From positions 1 through 49,027 of the forward strand of contig NZ_JOJL01000051.1 in assembly GCF_000721705.1 (NCBI RefSeq): a stretch of 49,027 bases of DNA. Direction: 5' to 3'. The stretch comes from Actinoplanes subtropicus. Lineage in GTDB: Bacteria > Actinomycetota > Actinomycetes > Mycobacteriales > Micromonosporaceae. The notes beneath the pieces were generated by a model, which made no database searches, was not told where the DNA came from, and saw only the letters and a program-made list of their open reading frames with translations. Shown one piece after another: positions 8,168-15,892 of this stretch; the stretch's first letter is position 1; every line of letters begins with the position of its first letter. The position numbers and the translations under genes are program-made.

Positions 8168-9747
8168 CTCCCGGGGTCCTCCCGTTCGTCCGGCTCAAAC
8201 TGCGCCTGCTCGCCAACGGCCTGCGCGGCAGGCCGGCGCGCATCGCGCTGTTCCTCCTCGGGGTCGTGCTCTCCGGCGTCTTCGCGATCATCGGGTACGC
8301 GATCTTCGCGATCCCCGGCGTGGCGCACCGCCCGGGCGCGGCGGCGATCCTCCTCCCGCTCGGCGGCGCGGTCATCGTCCTCGGCTGGCTGTTCCTGCCG
8401 CTGGTCTTCTTCGGCGTCGACGAGTCGCTCGACCCGGCCCGCTTCGCGCTGCTCCCGTTGCGCCGCCGCGCGCTTCTGCGTGGGCTCTTCGCGGCCGCGC
8501 TCACCGGGCTGCCCGCGCTGGCCACGCTGGCCGCGACGGCCGGCATGGTGGAGACCGCGGCCCAGCTCGGCGGTCCCGCCGCCGCCGTGGGCGAGCTGGT
8601 CGGCGTGGTCGCCGGCTTGCTCCTGTGTGTGGCGGTGAGCCGGGCGGTGACCAGCGCGTTCGCGACCGGTCTCCGCTCGCGCCGGTCCCGCGATCTGGCG
8701 GCGATCGTGCTGGCCATGTTCGCGGCGGCGATCGGGCCGCTCCAGCTCGTGGTGCTGGCCGGCGCCCAGCGAGCCGATTGGGGCGCGGTCGGGACGGTGG
8801 CCGAGGTGGTGGGGTGGACACCGGTCGGAGCCCCGTACGAAATCGGTCTGGAAATCGCCGCGGGGCGTTGGTGGGCCGCCCTGCTGAAGTTGCTGATCGC
8901 CCTGGTCGCCATCGGCGGCCTGCTCCGGTGGTGGAGCGCCACCCTGGAGAACGCGATGATCGGCACGGTCGGCTCGGAAACGCGGCGGACGGCCACCGAT
9001 CGCCACCCGGTCGCCCTGCTGCTGTTACCCCGGCTGCCGCGCACCCGCTTCGGCGCGCTGGTGTCCCGCGAGGTGCGCTACTGGTGGCGCGAGACCCGGC
9101 GGCGGGCCAGCCTGATCACGTTCACCATGGTCGGCCTGTTCATGCCGGTCGGCCTCTCGGTCAGCGACAGCTCGCCCGGTGCGCTGGTCATCTTCATGGG
9201 CGCGATGGCGGCGCTCGGGCTCGCCAACCAGTTCGGCTTCGACGGCAGCGCGTACGCCGCGAATGTCACCGCCGGCGTCCCCGGGCGCGTCGAGATCGGC
9301 TCCCGTGCGGCGGCGCACGCGATCTTCACGCTGCCGCTCCTGGAGGTGGTGTCCATTGTGGTGGGCGCCCTGTACGGCGACCCGGGGCGGATACCCTCGA
9401 CGTTCGGCCTGCTGATCGCCTCGTACGGCGTCGGCCTGGGGTTGGTCTTGCCGGTCTCGGTGCGGGCGGCGTACGCGTTCCCGGCGTCGAGCAACCCGTT
9501 CGCGATGCCGTCGGGCGGCAGCCAGGCGAAGGGGTTGATCGCCTTCGGCGTCCTGCTCGGCTCGATCGTGGTCAGTCTGCCGCTCCAGATCGTGGCGCTG
9601 CTCCTCGGGCCGGTGTGGATGTGGATCGGCCTGCCGGTCGGTGTGGCGTACGGCACGGCGGCCTATCTCATCGGCTGGAACATGGCCGCCGACCTGCTGG
9701 ACAAGCGGGCGCCGGAGCTGCTGGCGGCGGTCACCCCGAACCGCTGA
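8164..9747 (+). CDS. ABC-2-like transporter membrane subunit
   Basis: A 527-residue integral membrane protein with about twelve hydrophobic segments in two halves, separated by a hydrophilic region near residues 255-295. Start ATG at 8164 overlaps the stop of the ATPase gene, so the two form a coupled exporter operon. The sequence has LLPLRRRALLRGL after the first helices and REVRYWWRETRRRASL before the second half, a pattern I associate with actinobacterial ABC-2 permeases. The direction of transport (export) and the substrate are inferences. Confidence 0.85.
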   Translation: MTPGVLPFVRLKLRLLANGLRGRPARIALFLLGVVLSGVFAIIGYAIFAIPGVAHRPGAAAILLPLGGAVIVLGWLFLPLVFFGVDESLDPARFALLPLRRRALLRGLFAAALTGLPALATLAATAGMVETAAQLGGPAAAVGELVGVVAGLLLCVAVSRAVTSAFATGLRSRRSRDLAAIVLAMFAAAIGPLQLVVLAGAQRADWGAVGTVAEVVGWTPVGAPYEIGLEIAAGRWWAALLKLLIALVAIGGLLRWWSATLENAMIGTVGSETRRTATDRHPVALLLLPRLPRTRFGALVSREVRYWWRETRRRASLITFTMVGLFMPVGLSVSDSSPGALVIFMGAMAALGLANQFGFDGSAYAANVTAGVPGRVEIGSRAAAHAIFTLPLLEVVSIVVGALYGDPGRIPSTFGLLIASYGVGLGLVLPVSVRAAYAFPASSNPFAMPSGGSQAKGLIAFGVLLGSIVVSLPLQIVALLLGPVWMWIGLPVGVAYGTAAYLIGWNMAADLLDKRAPELLAAVTPNR

Positions 9748-9813
9748 CCCCCACGAGGGCACGAAGATCCGGTAGCGTCCCCCGTCGTTCAATGTCTACG
9801 GGGAGATCTTGAC

Positions 9814-9999
9814 GTGAAGATGCATCTTCGTGCCCATGGGATGGCTTTGCTGGCCGCCGGAGCGCTGACCACCGCTTCCCACGACTCCCGGCCGGCCTGG
9901 AGCCGCCGGCCGGAGGGTGAGCACCCGCGGAATCAGCGCCCGCGGAAACGGGCCGAGCGCGCCCGCGGCGGCCGCGCCAACCGGGCCCGAGGCTGCTAG
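9814..9999 (+). CDS. Possible small basic peptide with short leader
   Basis: A 61-codon frame starts at a GTG behind GGGGAG at 9799-9804. The N-terminus has a short hydrophobic stretch (ALLAAGALTTA) and the rest is Arg-rich, ending in a cysteine. It lies immediately before another exported protein. It may be a decayed secreted-protein gene rather than a working one. No family recognised. Confidence 0.3.
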   Translation: MKMHLRAHGMALLAAGALTTASHDSRPAWSRRPEGEHPRNQRPRKRAERARGGRANRARGC

Positions 10000-10032
10000 T
10001 TCGACGCACCCTCCCAGAACGGAGATCCCATT

Positions 10033-10497
10033 TTGCGAACCAGCAAGCTGAACCTCATGCGCGGCGCGGTGTCCGCACTCGCGGCCTCCGTGGTCGCGGT
10101 GGTCGCGTTGCCGGCGGCGGCCATGGCCGACGACAACTACTACAAGACCTGCGGGGACAGCAACGTCATCTGCCAGACCGGCGTGACGGCCGGCCTCGTG
10201 GAGGGCGAGTGCAAGACGACGAGCGCCGCCTTGGCGTCCACGTCAGTCTGCGTCGACTACAGCGGCGACAACGTCTACGTCCGGGACGGCAAGGCCGACG
10301 GCTACGCCGCGATGGCGTACGTCTGGTCTGCGGACGGCGTCGAGATTCGCTACTGCCGGAACAATCAGGGCTACGGCACCTGGGTCAAGTGCAACTTCAA
10401 CTGGGTCGAGGCAACCGACCACACCGTGGGCGGCGGGTGGAAGGTGAGCTCAACCGCAATGGAACTCGAGCAACTGTGGACCTGGTACGGCAAGTAA
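10033..10497 (+). CDS. Small secreted protein of unknown function
   Basis: A 154-residue protein with a classical signal peptide (basic start, hydrophobic AVSALAASVVAVVALPAAA, cleavage around AMA-DD). The mature part is about 120 residues with six cysteines and many aromatic residues near the C-terminus (WTWYGK). Start TTG at 10033 has GGAG at 10020-10023; an in-frame ATG at 10057 would shorten the leader. It is followed by a strong hairpin. I do not recognise the family, though the size and cysteine content suit an extracellular inhibitor or wall-associated protein. Confidence 0.6.
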   Translation: MRTSKLNLMRGAVSALAASVVAVVALPAAAMADDNYYKTCGDSNVICQTGVTAGLVEGECKTTSAALASTSVCVDYSGDNVYVRDGKADGYAAMAYVWSADGVEIRYCRNNQGYGTWVKCNFNWVEATDHTVGGGWKVSSTAMELEQLWTWYGK

Positions 10498-10507
10498 CAG
10501 CCGACGA

Positions 10508-10556
10508 CCCCCGCTGGTCTGCGTCCGCGCAGGTCGGCGGGGGACGTTACTTTTCC
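10508..10556 (+). terminator. Hairpin terminator after the small secreted protein
   Basis: A 16-bp stem (CCCCCGC side at 10508, GCGGGGG side ending 10543), allowing G-T pairs, closes on a TCCG loop and is followed by a T-rich stretch (ACTTTTCC). It lies 10 bases after the stop codon at 10497. A close relative of this hairpin lies at 25391-25426. Confidence 0.7.
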
Positions 10557-10640
10557 TGGTCGAGGCCCATGCGGCCAAGGGTTGGGGTCGTCGCGAGTCA
10601 TCCCTCCGGTCGCCTGATCGGAAGGTTCGGTCCGATCACC

Positions 10641-11264
10641 CTAGTTCCCCGCCGGTTTCAGGTTGATGATGATGCCCTGATCGGCGCACGCGGACTGCAG
10701 GCCGGTCATCTGCTGCGTGAGCGGCTGAAGATAAATCAGGGCGCCCATCTGGTCCTCCTCCTTGCCGTCAAGCGTCTGCGACATCTGCCAGACCACATCC
10801 ATCAGCTTCGTACCGTGGTCGCGGATGTCGTCGTAGCGGGAATCCTCGAAGACTTTCCGCGCCTGCCGGTACTGCGCCTCGGTCATCTTCTGGTTGCTGG
10901 CACTGTCGGTGCCGGCCACTGTCTTCGATCCGTCTCGCAAACCCTCGCAGGCTTTGATCCCCGAATCCTTGAAGATCAGGTTCTTGTCATATGCGGTGTA
11001 CAACCCGCCGACGAGAACCAGGACCGCCGCGGCCAGCACCAGCCACGGCCAGCGGGCCTTCTTCGCAGGCGCCGGTGACGGAGCCGACTGCTGCCACAAC
11101 TCAGGCGCCTGCTGTTGCCAGCCGACGCCATAGTGCTGGGCCGGCGGTCCGGACACAACCGGAGGCTGCTGCTGCGGGTACTGGTGGCCGTACACGTGGC
11201 CCTGCGACGGCCGCTGGCCCTGAGGTCCGGAGCCCCAGCTGTGCGGATTCGGGTCGTACGACAT
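10641..11264 (-). CDS. Single-pass membrane protein with Pro/Gln-rich N-terminus
   Basis: A 207-residue protein read leftward. The first about 65 residues are disordered and rich in Pro, Gln and Gly, followed by a basic stop (PAKKARWPW) and one transmembrane helix (LVLAAAVLVLVGGLYTAY). The extracytoplasmic part of about 115 residues is polar and mostly helical with two cysteines. This is a common actinobacterial architecture, but the outer domain is not one I recognise. It converges on the upstream secreted-protein gene. It is the last chromosomal gene before the integrated element. Confidence 0.6.
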   Translation of the reverse strand: MSYDPNPHSWGSGPQGQRPSQGHVYGHQYPQQQPPVVSGPPAQHYGVGWQQQAPELWQQSAPSPAPAKKARWPWLVLAAAVLVLVGGLYTAYDKNLIFKDSGIKACEGLRDGSKTVAGTDSASNQKMTEAQYRQARKVFEDSRYDDIRDHGTKLMDVVWQMSQTLDGKEEDQMGALIYLQPLTQQMTGLQSACADQGIIINLKPAGN

Positions 11265-11479
11265 GGGGTGGACTCCACGGGCCGGTCACCTGGGCTGGTT
11301 ACACGGCCGGCCACCAGCCCAGGAGGACCGGCCGCGTGCTCTACCCAACGACACTCGGTGTCCCCGCGCAGTCACCCAACCGGGCGGCATCGATCACCGA
11401 CTGTCTCGGCGGATGTCACCGTTCGATGCCCCATTCCGGATCGTCGAGGGCGGGTGTCGCTCCATCTGTGGCCTGACCT

Positions 11480-11538
11480 GCGGAGGGCGTGGGATTCGAA
11501 CCCACGATGAGTTTCCCCATACCGGTTTTCAAGACCGG
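11480..11538 (+). repeat. attL, 59-bp copy of the tRNA-Ser 3' half
   Basis: These 59 bases are identical to 25447-25505. Read on the minus strand they run from the anticodon stem-loop through the T arm to the acceptor 3' side and discriminator G. They mark the left junction of the integrated element. The base pattern beyond them differs from the right copy (no CCA triplet follows the discriminator here). Confidence 0.9.
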
Positions 11539-11889
11539 ACGCTGCAAGGCCCTGACCTGCACGAACATCGCGGATGGCTTGAGCATTGTCGCGCAATGGT
11601 CGTAGCCCGGCGGTTCGGGTGCGCAGCATCGAAGCCGAAGCGATCAGTCGTGTCCCAACAGCCTCCGGGGCATGAAGGCTGGTTGTCTTGTCGTCAGCCC
11701 GAGCTGGTGCTTCTTGGCGCAGTCCGCGCAGTCACCTCAAGCCTCTTGCTCTAGTTGAGCAGTCGCACGGCCAAGCCGTTCGGACACGATGGCGGCTACC
11801 TACGTCGTTGTTGCAGTCGACAGTGGAGGGATGGCCTAGTCCGGAGTCTTCTCGATACGATGCGTCAACGAGTCGGCTGGGGAGGTATC
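11539..11889. other. Gene-free left end of the element
   Basis: About 350 bases between attL and the ParB-like gene. I see no coding frame with a credible start and no strong hairpin. It presumably holds the promoter of the cargo pair and left attachment-site arms, but no site can be defined by eye. Confidence 0.4.
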
Positions 11890-13383
11890 GTGCCGTACAA
11901 GGAACTTCGGCCGTCACAGGTCATCCTCGATCCGGAGAATCCACGGCTGCCCGACGGGACCTCAAGTGATCGAGAGGCGATCAACCAGCTCCTCGATGAG
12001 GGTGACGATGCTCTAATCAGCTTGGCTAGAGACATGGCCAAGACGGGTCAGACGAATCCGGCGGAGCTTCCGATCGCGATCAAGCAAGGCAGCAAGTATC
12101 TAATCCTTGAAGGGAATCGTCGGTTCGCTGCTTTAAAGCTGTTAGGCGATCCCATGCTTGCCGATAATGAAGAATACCGTGCCGCTTTTCGGCGAGCAGC
12201 ACTTCTGGGCACCCCACCGAAGTCCGTATTTACCCTAATCATGACCAGTCGAGAAGAAGCCGAACATTGGATCGTTCTTCGACACACTGGGGAGAATAAC
12301 GGGCGTGGGGTTAGGCGTTGGAGCGCTCCGCAGACTGCGACTCATCGCAGGCGAGCAAACCGCCCAGTCGATAGTGGCACGATACGGTCCATTGTAATGG
12401 CTGATGAGGTGGAAGAAGCTTACAGCCAGAATGACGAACTCACAGAGCTCATTCGCCAGACCCGTCGAGGTAAGCTAACCAATATCGGCAGATTCTTTTC
12501 TCCTGAAGTCCTGAATCGTCTTCACTTCTCAATCGAAGTAGACGAAGATAGCCCTTCGCGCGAACGCATGCTCCTCGTTCGGCATAGTCGCGAGCAGCTG
12601 GAGCCGTTCTTTCGTTGGGCTTTCACATTTATTCGAGACAACTCAGTGGATGCCTATAAAAATGCAAGAATTAGAGAAACTCTACTAGATGGTGTGCCCG
12701 ACCTGCTGCCATCGGATACCGAGGCACGAAGGTATCCGTTCCGCCTCGCTGAAACCGCTGGCACGGCAACTAGCATGTCTGATCAGTCAGCCGCCAACGT
12801 GAGTTCATCACCTTCGACAACTTCGGTTAATTCTGGAGCGTCCCCTAACCCGAGTTCGCCGCCTGCTCCGGGATCCAGTACCCCAGCCGGCAGCGGCCAA
12901 ACGGCGACATCTGGCAATGGGGCACCGGTCGGAAGCGTAGGTCGCAAACACGAGGCTAAGCCCGAGAAGTACCTGTTCCATGACCTTAGGCTTCCTAATC
13001 ATCCTCAGCGGATACAGAAAGTTCTAAAAGAGTGCCGAGACCTCGTTATCGAGGATTTTTCAAGCGTTGCCTGCGTGATGGCACGAGTAGTTGTTGAGTT
13101 GTCGGTATCTTCGCCGGAGGCATTACGCCTTTCGGGTACCACTGAGAGCGACAGTCTTAAGAACAAGATCATTGCTATGCTAAAATTCCTTGATCCAGAC
13201 ATCGAGAGTAATCCGAAGAGAGACAGGGAATTGGCGCAGGCCTTTCTCGAAGCCTCAGAGTTGGGTATCCCGTACTTGAATGGCTTCGTCCATAATCCGA
13301 ACGTTGTGCCCGATCCGCATCTTGCTCGCCGATTCAGTGCGGCTTTCCGGCCGATGCTAGAACGGATCGACGCACAGCTGTGA
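11890..13383 (+). CDS. ParB/sulfiredoxin-fold N-terminal domain protein
   Basis: About 497 residues. The N-terminal domain opens with the ParB-type lead (VILDPENPRLP) and has the family's central motif EGNRRFAALKLL about 70 residues in. A helical middle region follows, then a long Ser/Pro/Gly linker (about 12780-12940) and a separate C-terminal helical domain ending in YLNGFVHNPNVVPDP. This is not a plasmid-partition ParB with an HTH and dimer domain; it resembles ParB-fold proteins encoded next to DNA methyltransferases on mobile elements. GTG at 11890 follows GGAGG at 11881-11885 closely; ATG at 11860 is an alternative start. The stop overlaps the methyltransferase start. G+C is only about 48% (29/60 at 12121-12180), so its origin differs from the rest of the element. 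Confidence 0.78.
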   Translation: MPYKELRPSQVILDPENPRLPDGTSSDREAINQLLDEGDDALISLARDMAKTGQTNPAELPIAIKQGSKYLILEGNRRFAALKLLGDPMLADNEEYRAAFRRAALLGTPPKSVFTLIMTSREEAEHWIVLRHTGENNGRGVRRWSAPQTATHRRRANRPVDSGTIRSIVMADEVEEAYSQNDELTELIRQTRRGKLTNIGRFFSPEVLNRLHFSIEVDEDSPSRERMLLVRHSREQLEPFFRWAFTFIRDNSVDAYKNARIRETLLDGVPDLLPSDTEARRYPFRLAETAGTATSMSDQSAANVSSSPSTTSVNSGASPNPSSPPAPGSSTPAGSGQTATSGNGAPVGSVGRKHEAKPEKYLFHDLRLPNHPQRIQKVLKECRDLVIEDFSSVACVMARVVVELSVSSPEALRLSGTTESDSLKNKIIAMLKFLDPDIESNPKRDRELAQAFLEASELGIPYLNGFVHNPNVVPDPHLARRFSAAFRPMLERIDAQL

Positions 13384-14252
13384 AGACGGAATTTATTTCG
13401 CCCCTGCGATATCCAGGCGGGAAAGCGAAGCTTGGGCCTTTCTTCGCTCGAGTTTTGTCAAGTCAACCTGATGTAATTGACTCCTACGCTGAACCGTATG
13501 CAGGCGGAGCGGGTGCCGGACTGTACCTACTAGCTGAGGGTCATATCCAAAGCCTCATTATCAATGACCTAAATCCAGGGATTGTAGCGTTCTGGCGTGC
13601 GGTGCTGTTTGATACGGACGCGTTCATAGATCGCATCCTGGAGGCGGAGGTCAGTGTCGAGGCTTGGCACATACACAGGGAGTCGTACCTAAGTCCTGCT
13701 GGACGTAGCGATATCGATCTCGGATTTGCAACCTTTTTCCTCAATCGCTGCAATCGATCGGGCATCCTGACTGCACGCCCAATTGGTGGACTCGATCAAA
13801 CCGGAAAGTGGAAGATTGACGCTCGATTCAACAAGGCTAACTTGGCCGCGCGAATTCGGCGCCTTCAGACTCTCAGCGACAAGATTTCCGTGACGGAGAA
13901 ATCTGCGTTGGACTTTTTGTCGAGTATCTCCCGGCGCATTAAGCCTGTCTTGCTTTACGTCGATCCACCATATCTAGTTAAGGGCGAGGAACTCTATATG
14001 AGTTCTCATTCTTGGAGTGATCACGAGAAGCTCGCTGCGAGTCTCGCCAAAACTCGGCACCCATGGGTCTTGACATACGACACAGATGACAGGGTAAGAA
14101 GCCTGTATCCGGCCAGCCGATGTCTCGCTTACAGCATCTCACACACCGCGCAAACGCAAAGAATAGGACAGGAATTTATGCTGTTCAGCGCGGGCCTACG
14201 GGTTGGCGATACTGCGGTTTCGTCGAGTCGGTTTGGCACGTGGGTTTCTTAG
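13380..14252 (+). CDS. D12-class N6-adenine DNA methyltransferase
   Basis: This 290-residue protein should methylate adenine at N6 in a specific short DNA site using S-adenosylmethionine. It has the family's opening YPGGK (residues 9-13), the cofactor-binding EPYAGGAGAG region near residue 38 and the catalytic DPPY at 195-198. Length and order match Dam-like D12 enzymes. It starts with a GTG overlapping the stop of the ParB-like gene (GTGA), so the two are made together. No restriction endonuclease is adjacent. Low G+C marks it as foreign cargo. The target sequence cannot be predicted by eye. Confidence 0.9.
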   Translation: MKTEFISPLRYPGGKAKLGPFFARVLSSQPDVIDSYAEPYAGGAGAGLYLLAEGHIQSLIINDLNPGIVAFWRAVLFDTDAFIDRILEAEVSVEAWHIHRESYLSPAGRSDIDLGFATFFLNRCNRSGILTARPIGGLDQTGKWKIDARFNKANLAARIRRLQTLSDKISVTEKSALDFLSSISRRIKPVLLYVDPPYLVKGEELYMSSHSWSDHEKLAASLAKTRHPWVLTYDTDDRVRSLYPASRCLAYSISHTAQTQRIGQEFMLFSAGLRVGDTAVSSSRFGTWVS

Positions 14253-14534
14253 ATAAGTCGCTGCTTCGAGCTAGAAATCGTGCGCGCGCCATCCGCCTCA
14301 ACAGCCAAGACCATCCCGTCGCCCTCGACCCGCTCACCGTGGGAGTGGGCCGGGTCTGCTCGGCTTGCCCCGGGCCGAGGGTGACGGGTGCGCGGTCATC
14401 CCGAAGCCGGAGCGCCCCCGCCGGAGGCGCAGTAGCCGCAACCATGAGCTAAGTCCGCGAGTCCCATGCCTGCCCTTTCTACGTCGAGAGGTGGCCTGCA
14501 TGTATAGGCTTGTCCATGGACGTACAAAGGTGGT
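14253..14534. other. Short gene-free spacer after the methyltransferase
   Basis: G+C rises back to the element's level here. No credible gene. A 10-bp palindrome (GTCCATGGAC, 14512-14521) lies just outside the end of the leftward small gene, flanked by TTGT and ACAA, and recalls the operator near 14882. Confidence 0.35.
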
Positions 14535-14783
14535 TTAGTCGACAGGTTCGCTTTCTTGTAGGTCGTTTGGCTGCGAGAAGGCGATCTCGTGCGCTCTGTT
14601 CTCCTCGATGCCCCACTCGCCGGCGAGGACATCGCGGACATCCTCAGGCTGGCACCGGAGGGCGAAGTCGTCACCTACGGCAACAACGTCCGAGATCCCC
14701 ACGATCTGATCGCCGATCAGCACGCTCAATTGAGCTCTCTTGGGAAGTTGGGATAGTTGATTGACCAGGTTTTGCCTGCGCAT
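14535..14783 (-). CDS. Small protein of unknown function, divergent from GntR gene
   Basis: An 82-residue acidic protein (MRRQNLVNQL... ending ESEPVD). The ATG at 14783 is preceded on its strand by GGAAAGG with seven-base spacing, which decides this start over the upstream ATG at 14822. It runs away from the GntR-type gene, and a 14-bp palindrome lies between them, so it is a likely target of that regulator. No known domain is visible; a beta-rich segment (VLIGDQIVGISDVVAVGDDFAL) suggests a compact fold. Confidence 0.6.
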   Translation of the reverse strand: MRRQNLVNQLSQLPKRAQLSVLIGDQIVGISDVVAVGDDFALRCQPEDVRDVLAGEWGIEENRAHEIAFSQPNDLQESEPVD

Positions 14784-14881
14784 CGCATGACCTTTCCGAG
14801 TAGTTTTCGGCTCCTCTGTCATCGGGGCGTGTTGGTGCTGGTCGTTAGCGGCGGTGACCGGATCTGGTACATGCACGTCCT

Positions 14882-14895
14882 TACTTGTCCAAGTA
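14882..14895. promoter_or_regulatory. 14-bp palindromic operator for the small GntR regulator
   Basis: TACTTG-TC-CAAGTA is a perfect palindrome with a two-base centre. It lies 23 bases before the GntR start at 14918 and about 100 bases upstream of the divergent small gene, the usual place for an autoregulatory operator. Binding is inferred. Confidence 0.55.
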
Positions 14896-14917
14896 CGTAG
14901 TTAGCGGTTCGTTGTCG

Positions 14918-15190
14918 ATGGCGCTCGTTTACGTTGAGAATGTGATCGAGCCGGACGGGCCAGTTCCGCCATATCTCCAACTCGTCGAGATCCTCGCCGA
15001 ACGGATCGAGCGTGGCGCCTGGCAGCCGAATCGACCCATTCCAAGCGAGCTGCAGCTCGTTCAAGAGTTCGGCATTGCGCGTGGAACGGTCCGACGCGCG
15101 GTCGCGGTTCTCCGGGAGCGCGGGTTGGTCTTCACGGTGCCCCAACGAGGCACCTACGTTTCGCCCTCACCCGCCGCCCCGGCTGAGTGA
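14918..15190 (+). CDS. Minimal GntR-type winged-helix regulator
   Basis: A 90-residue protein made almost entirely of a GntR winged-helix domain: PPYLQLVEILAERIERG, then PSELQLVQEFGIARGTVRRAV (recognition helix) and a wing ending in RGTYV. It lacks any effector-binding domain, unlike FadR or HutC types, so it probably acts as a simple repressor in element control. ATG at 14918 is chosen because the earlier TTG at 14885 falls inside the palindromic operator; GTG at 14941 is also possible. Its end overlaps the convergent HAD gene by 24 bases. Confidence 0.8.
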   Translation: MALVYVENVIEPDGPVPPYLQLVEILAERIERGAWQPNRPIPSELQLVQEFGIARGTVRRAVAVLRERGLVFTVPQRGTYVSPSPAAPAE

Positions 15191-15892
15191 CTCCTGTTCG
15201 TCTGCCTGTTCGCACCTCCTGACCAGGGCTTCGGCGAGTGGCCCCATGCTGGTGATGACTAGGTCGGCGCTTCGGAAGGCTTCGACCTTGTGCGGGCGGT
15301 TGGCGTAGGCGATGACTCGTACTCCGGCTGCCCTCGCTCCGTCGATGTCCGACAGCGAGTCGCCGACTAGAACGGCTCTGGACGGCAGTACGTCGAGCGC
15401 CTTGACGGCGCGCGAGATCGGCTCCGGGTTGGGTTTCATCCGTGCCGGATCGGCGTACGCGCGGCCGATCACCTGGGCAAAGTGCCCGGTGAGCCGGTGC
15501 GCAGTGAGGTAGGCGGTCACCGCGCCGGCCGAGTTATTGCTGACCACCGCCACGGGGAGCCCGGCCTGCCGAGCGGCCACGATGACTTCGCGACCGTACG
15601 GCGTGGGAGCCGCTGTCTTGACCGCGCGGCGCTCTGCCTCGCAGAGAGCATCCTCGGCGAGGACCGTGACGCGCTGGTTGCCGATTGAGCCTGCCCATCG
15701 CAGAACCTCGAGCGGGTCCGTCTCGCTGGTCAGGCGGGCCGGTATGTCGATGCCTTCGCGGTGCAGCAGGTCAACCAACTCGGCCGCGACATCGTGGGCC
15801 GGATGGCCGGCGAAGATGCTGCACACCGGCCCGTCGAAGTCGAGAAGAATGGCGTCGACCTCGGCGAGCAGCGGGGCGAGTTCGGCGGTCAT
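15167..15892 (-). CDS. HAD-superfamily phosphatase
   Basis: A 241-residue cytoplasmic hydrolase with all four HAD motifs: DFDG (nucleophile D18 and acid D20), VVSNNS (motif II), MKPNPEPI (motif III lysine) and VGDSLSDIDGARAAG (motif IV). The helical cap between motifs I and II points to the phosphoglycolate-phosphatase/beta-phosphoglucomutase-like class, substrate unknown. The ATG at 15892 overlaps the stop of the GntR-UTRA gene (ATGA), so the pair is one operon. HAD genes tied to a GntR regulator occur in other actinomycete elements, but their role in element biology is not established. Confidence 0.85.
   Translation of the reverse strand: MTAELAPLLAEVDAILLDFDGPVCSIFAGHPAHDVAAELVDLLHREGIDIPARLTSETDPLEVLRWAGSIGNQRVTVLAEDALCEAERRAVKTAAPTPYGREVIVAARQAGLPVAVVSNNSAGAVTAYLTAHRLTGHFAQVIGRAYADPARMKPNPEPISRAVKALDVLPSRAVLVGDSLSDIDGARAAGVRVIAYANRPHKVEAFRSADLVITSMGPLAEALVRRCEQADEQESLSRGGG

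Noticed and set aside
11490..11540. A second tRNA-Ser gene at the left end
   Set aside because: Only the 3' half is present (attL); the 5' acceptor strand and D arm are missing.
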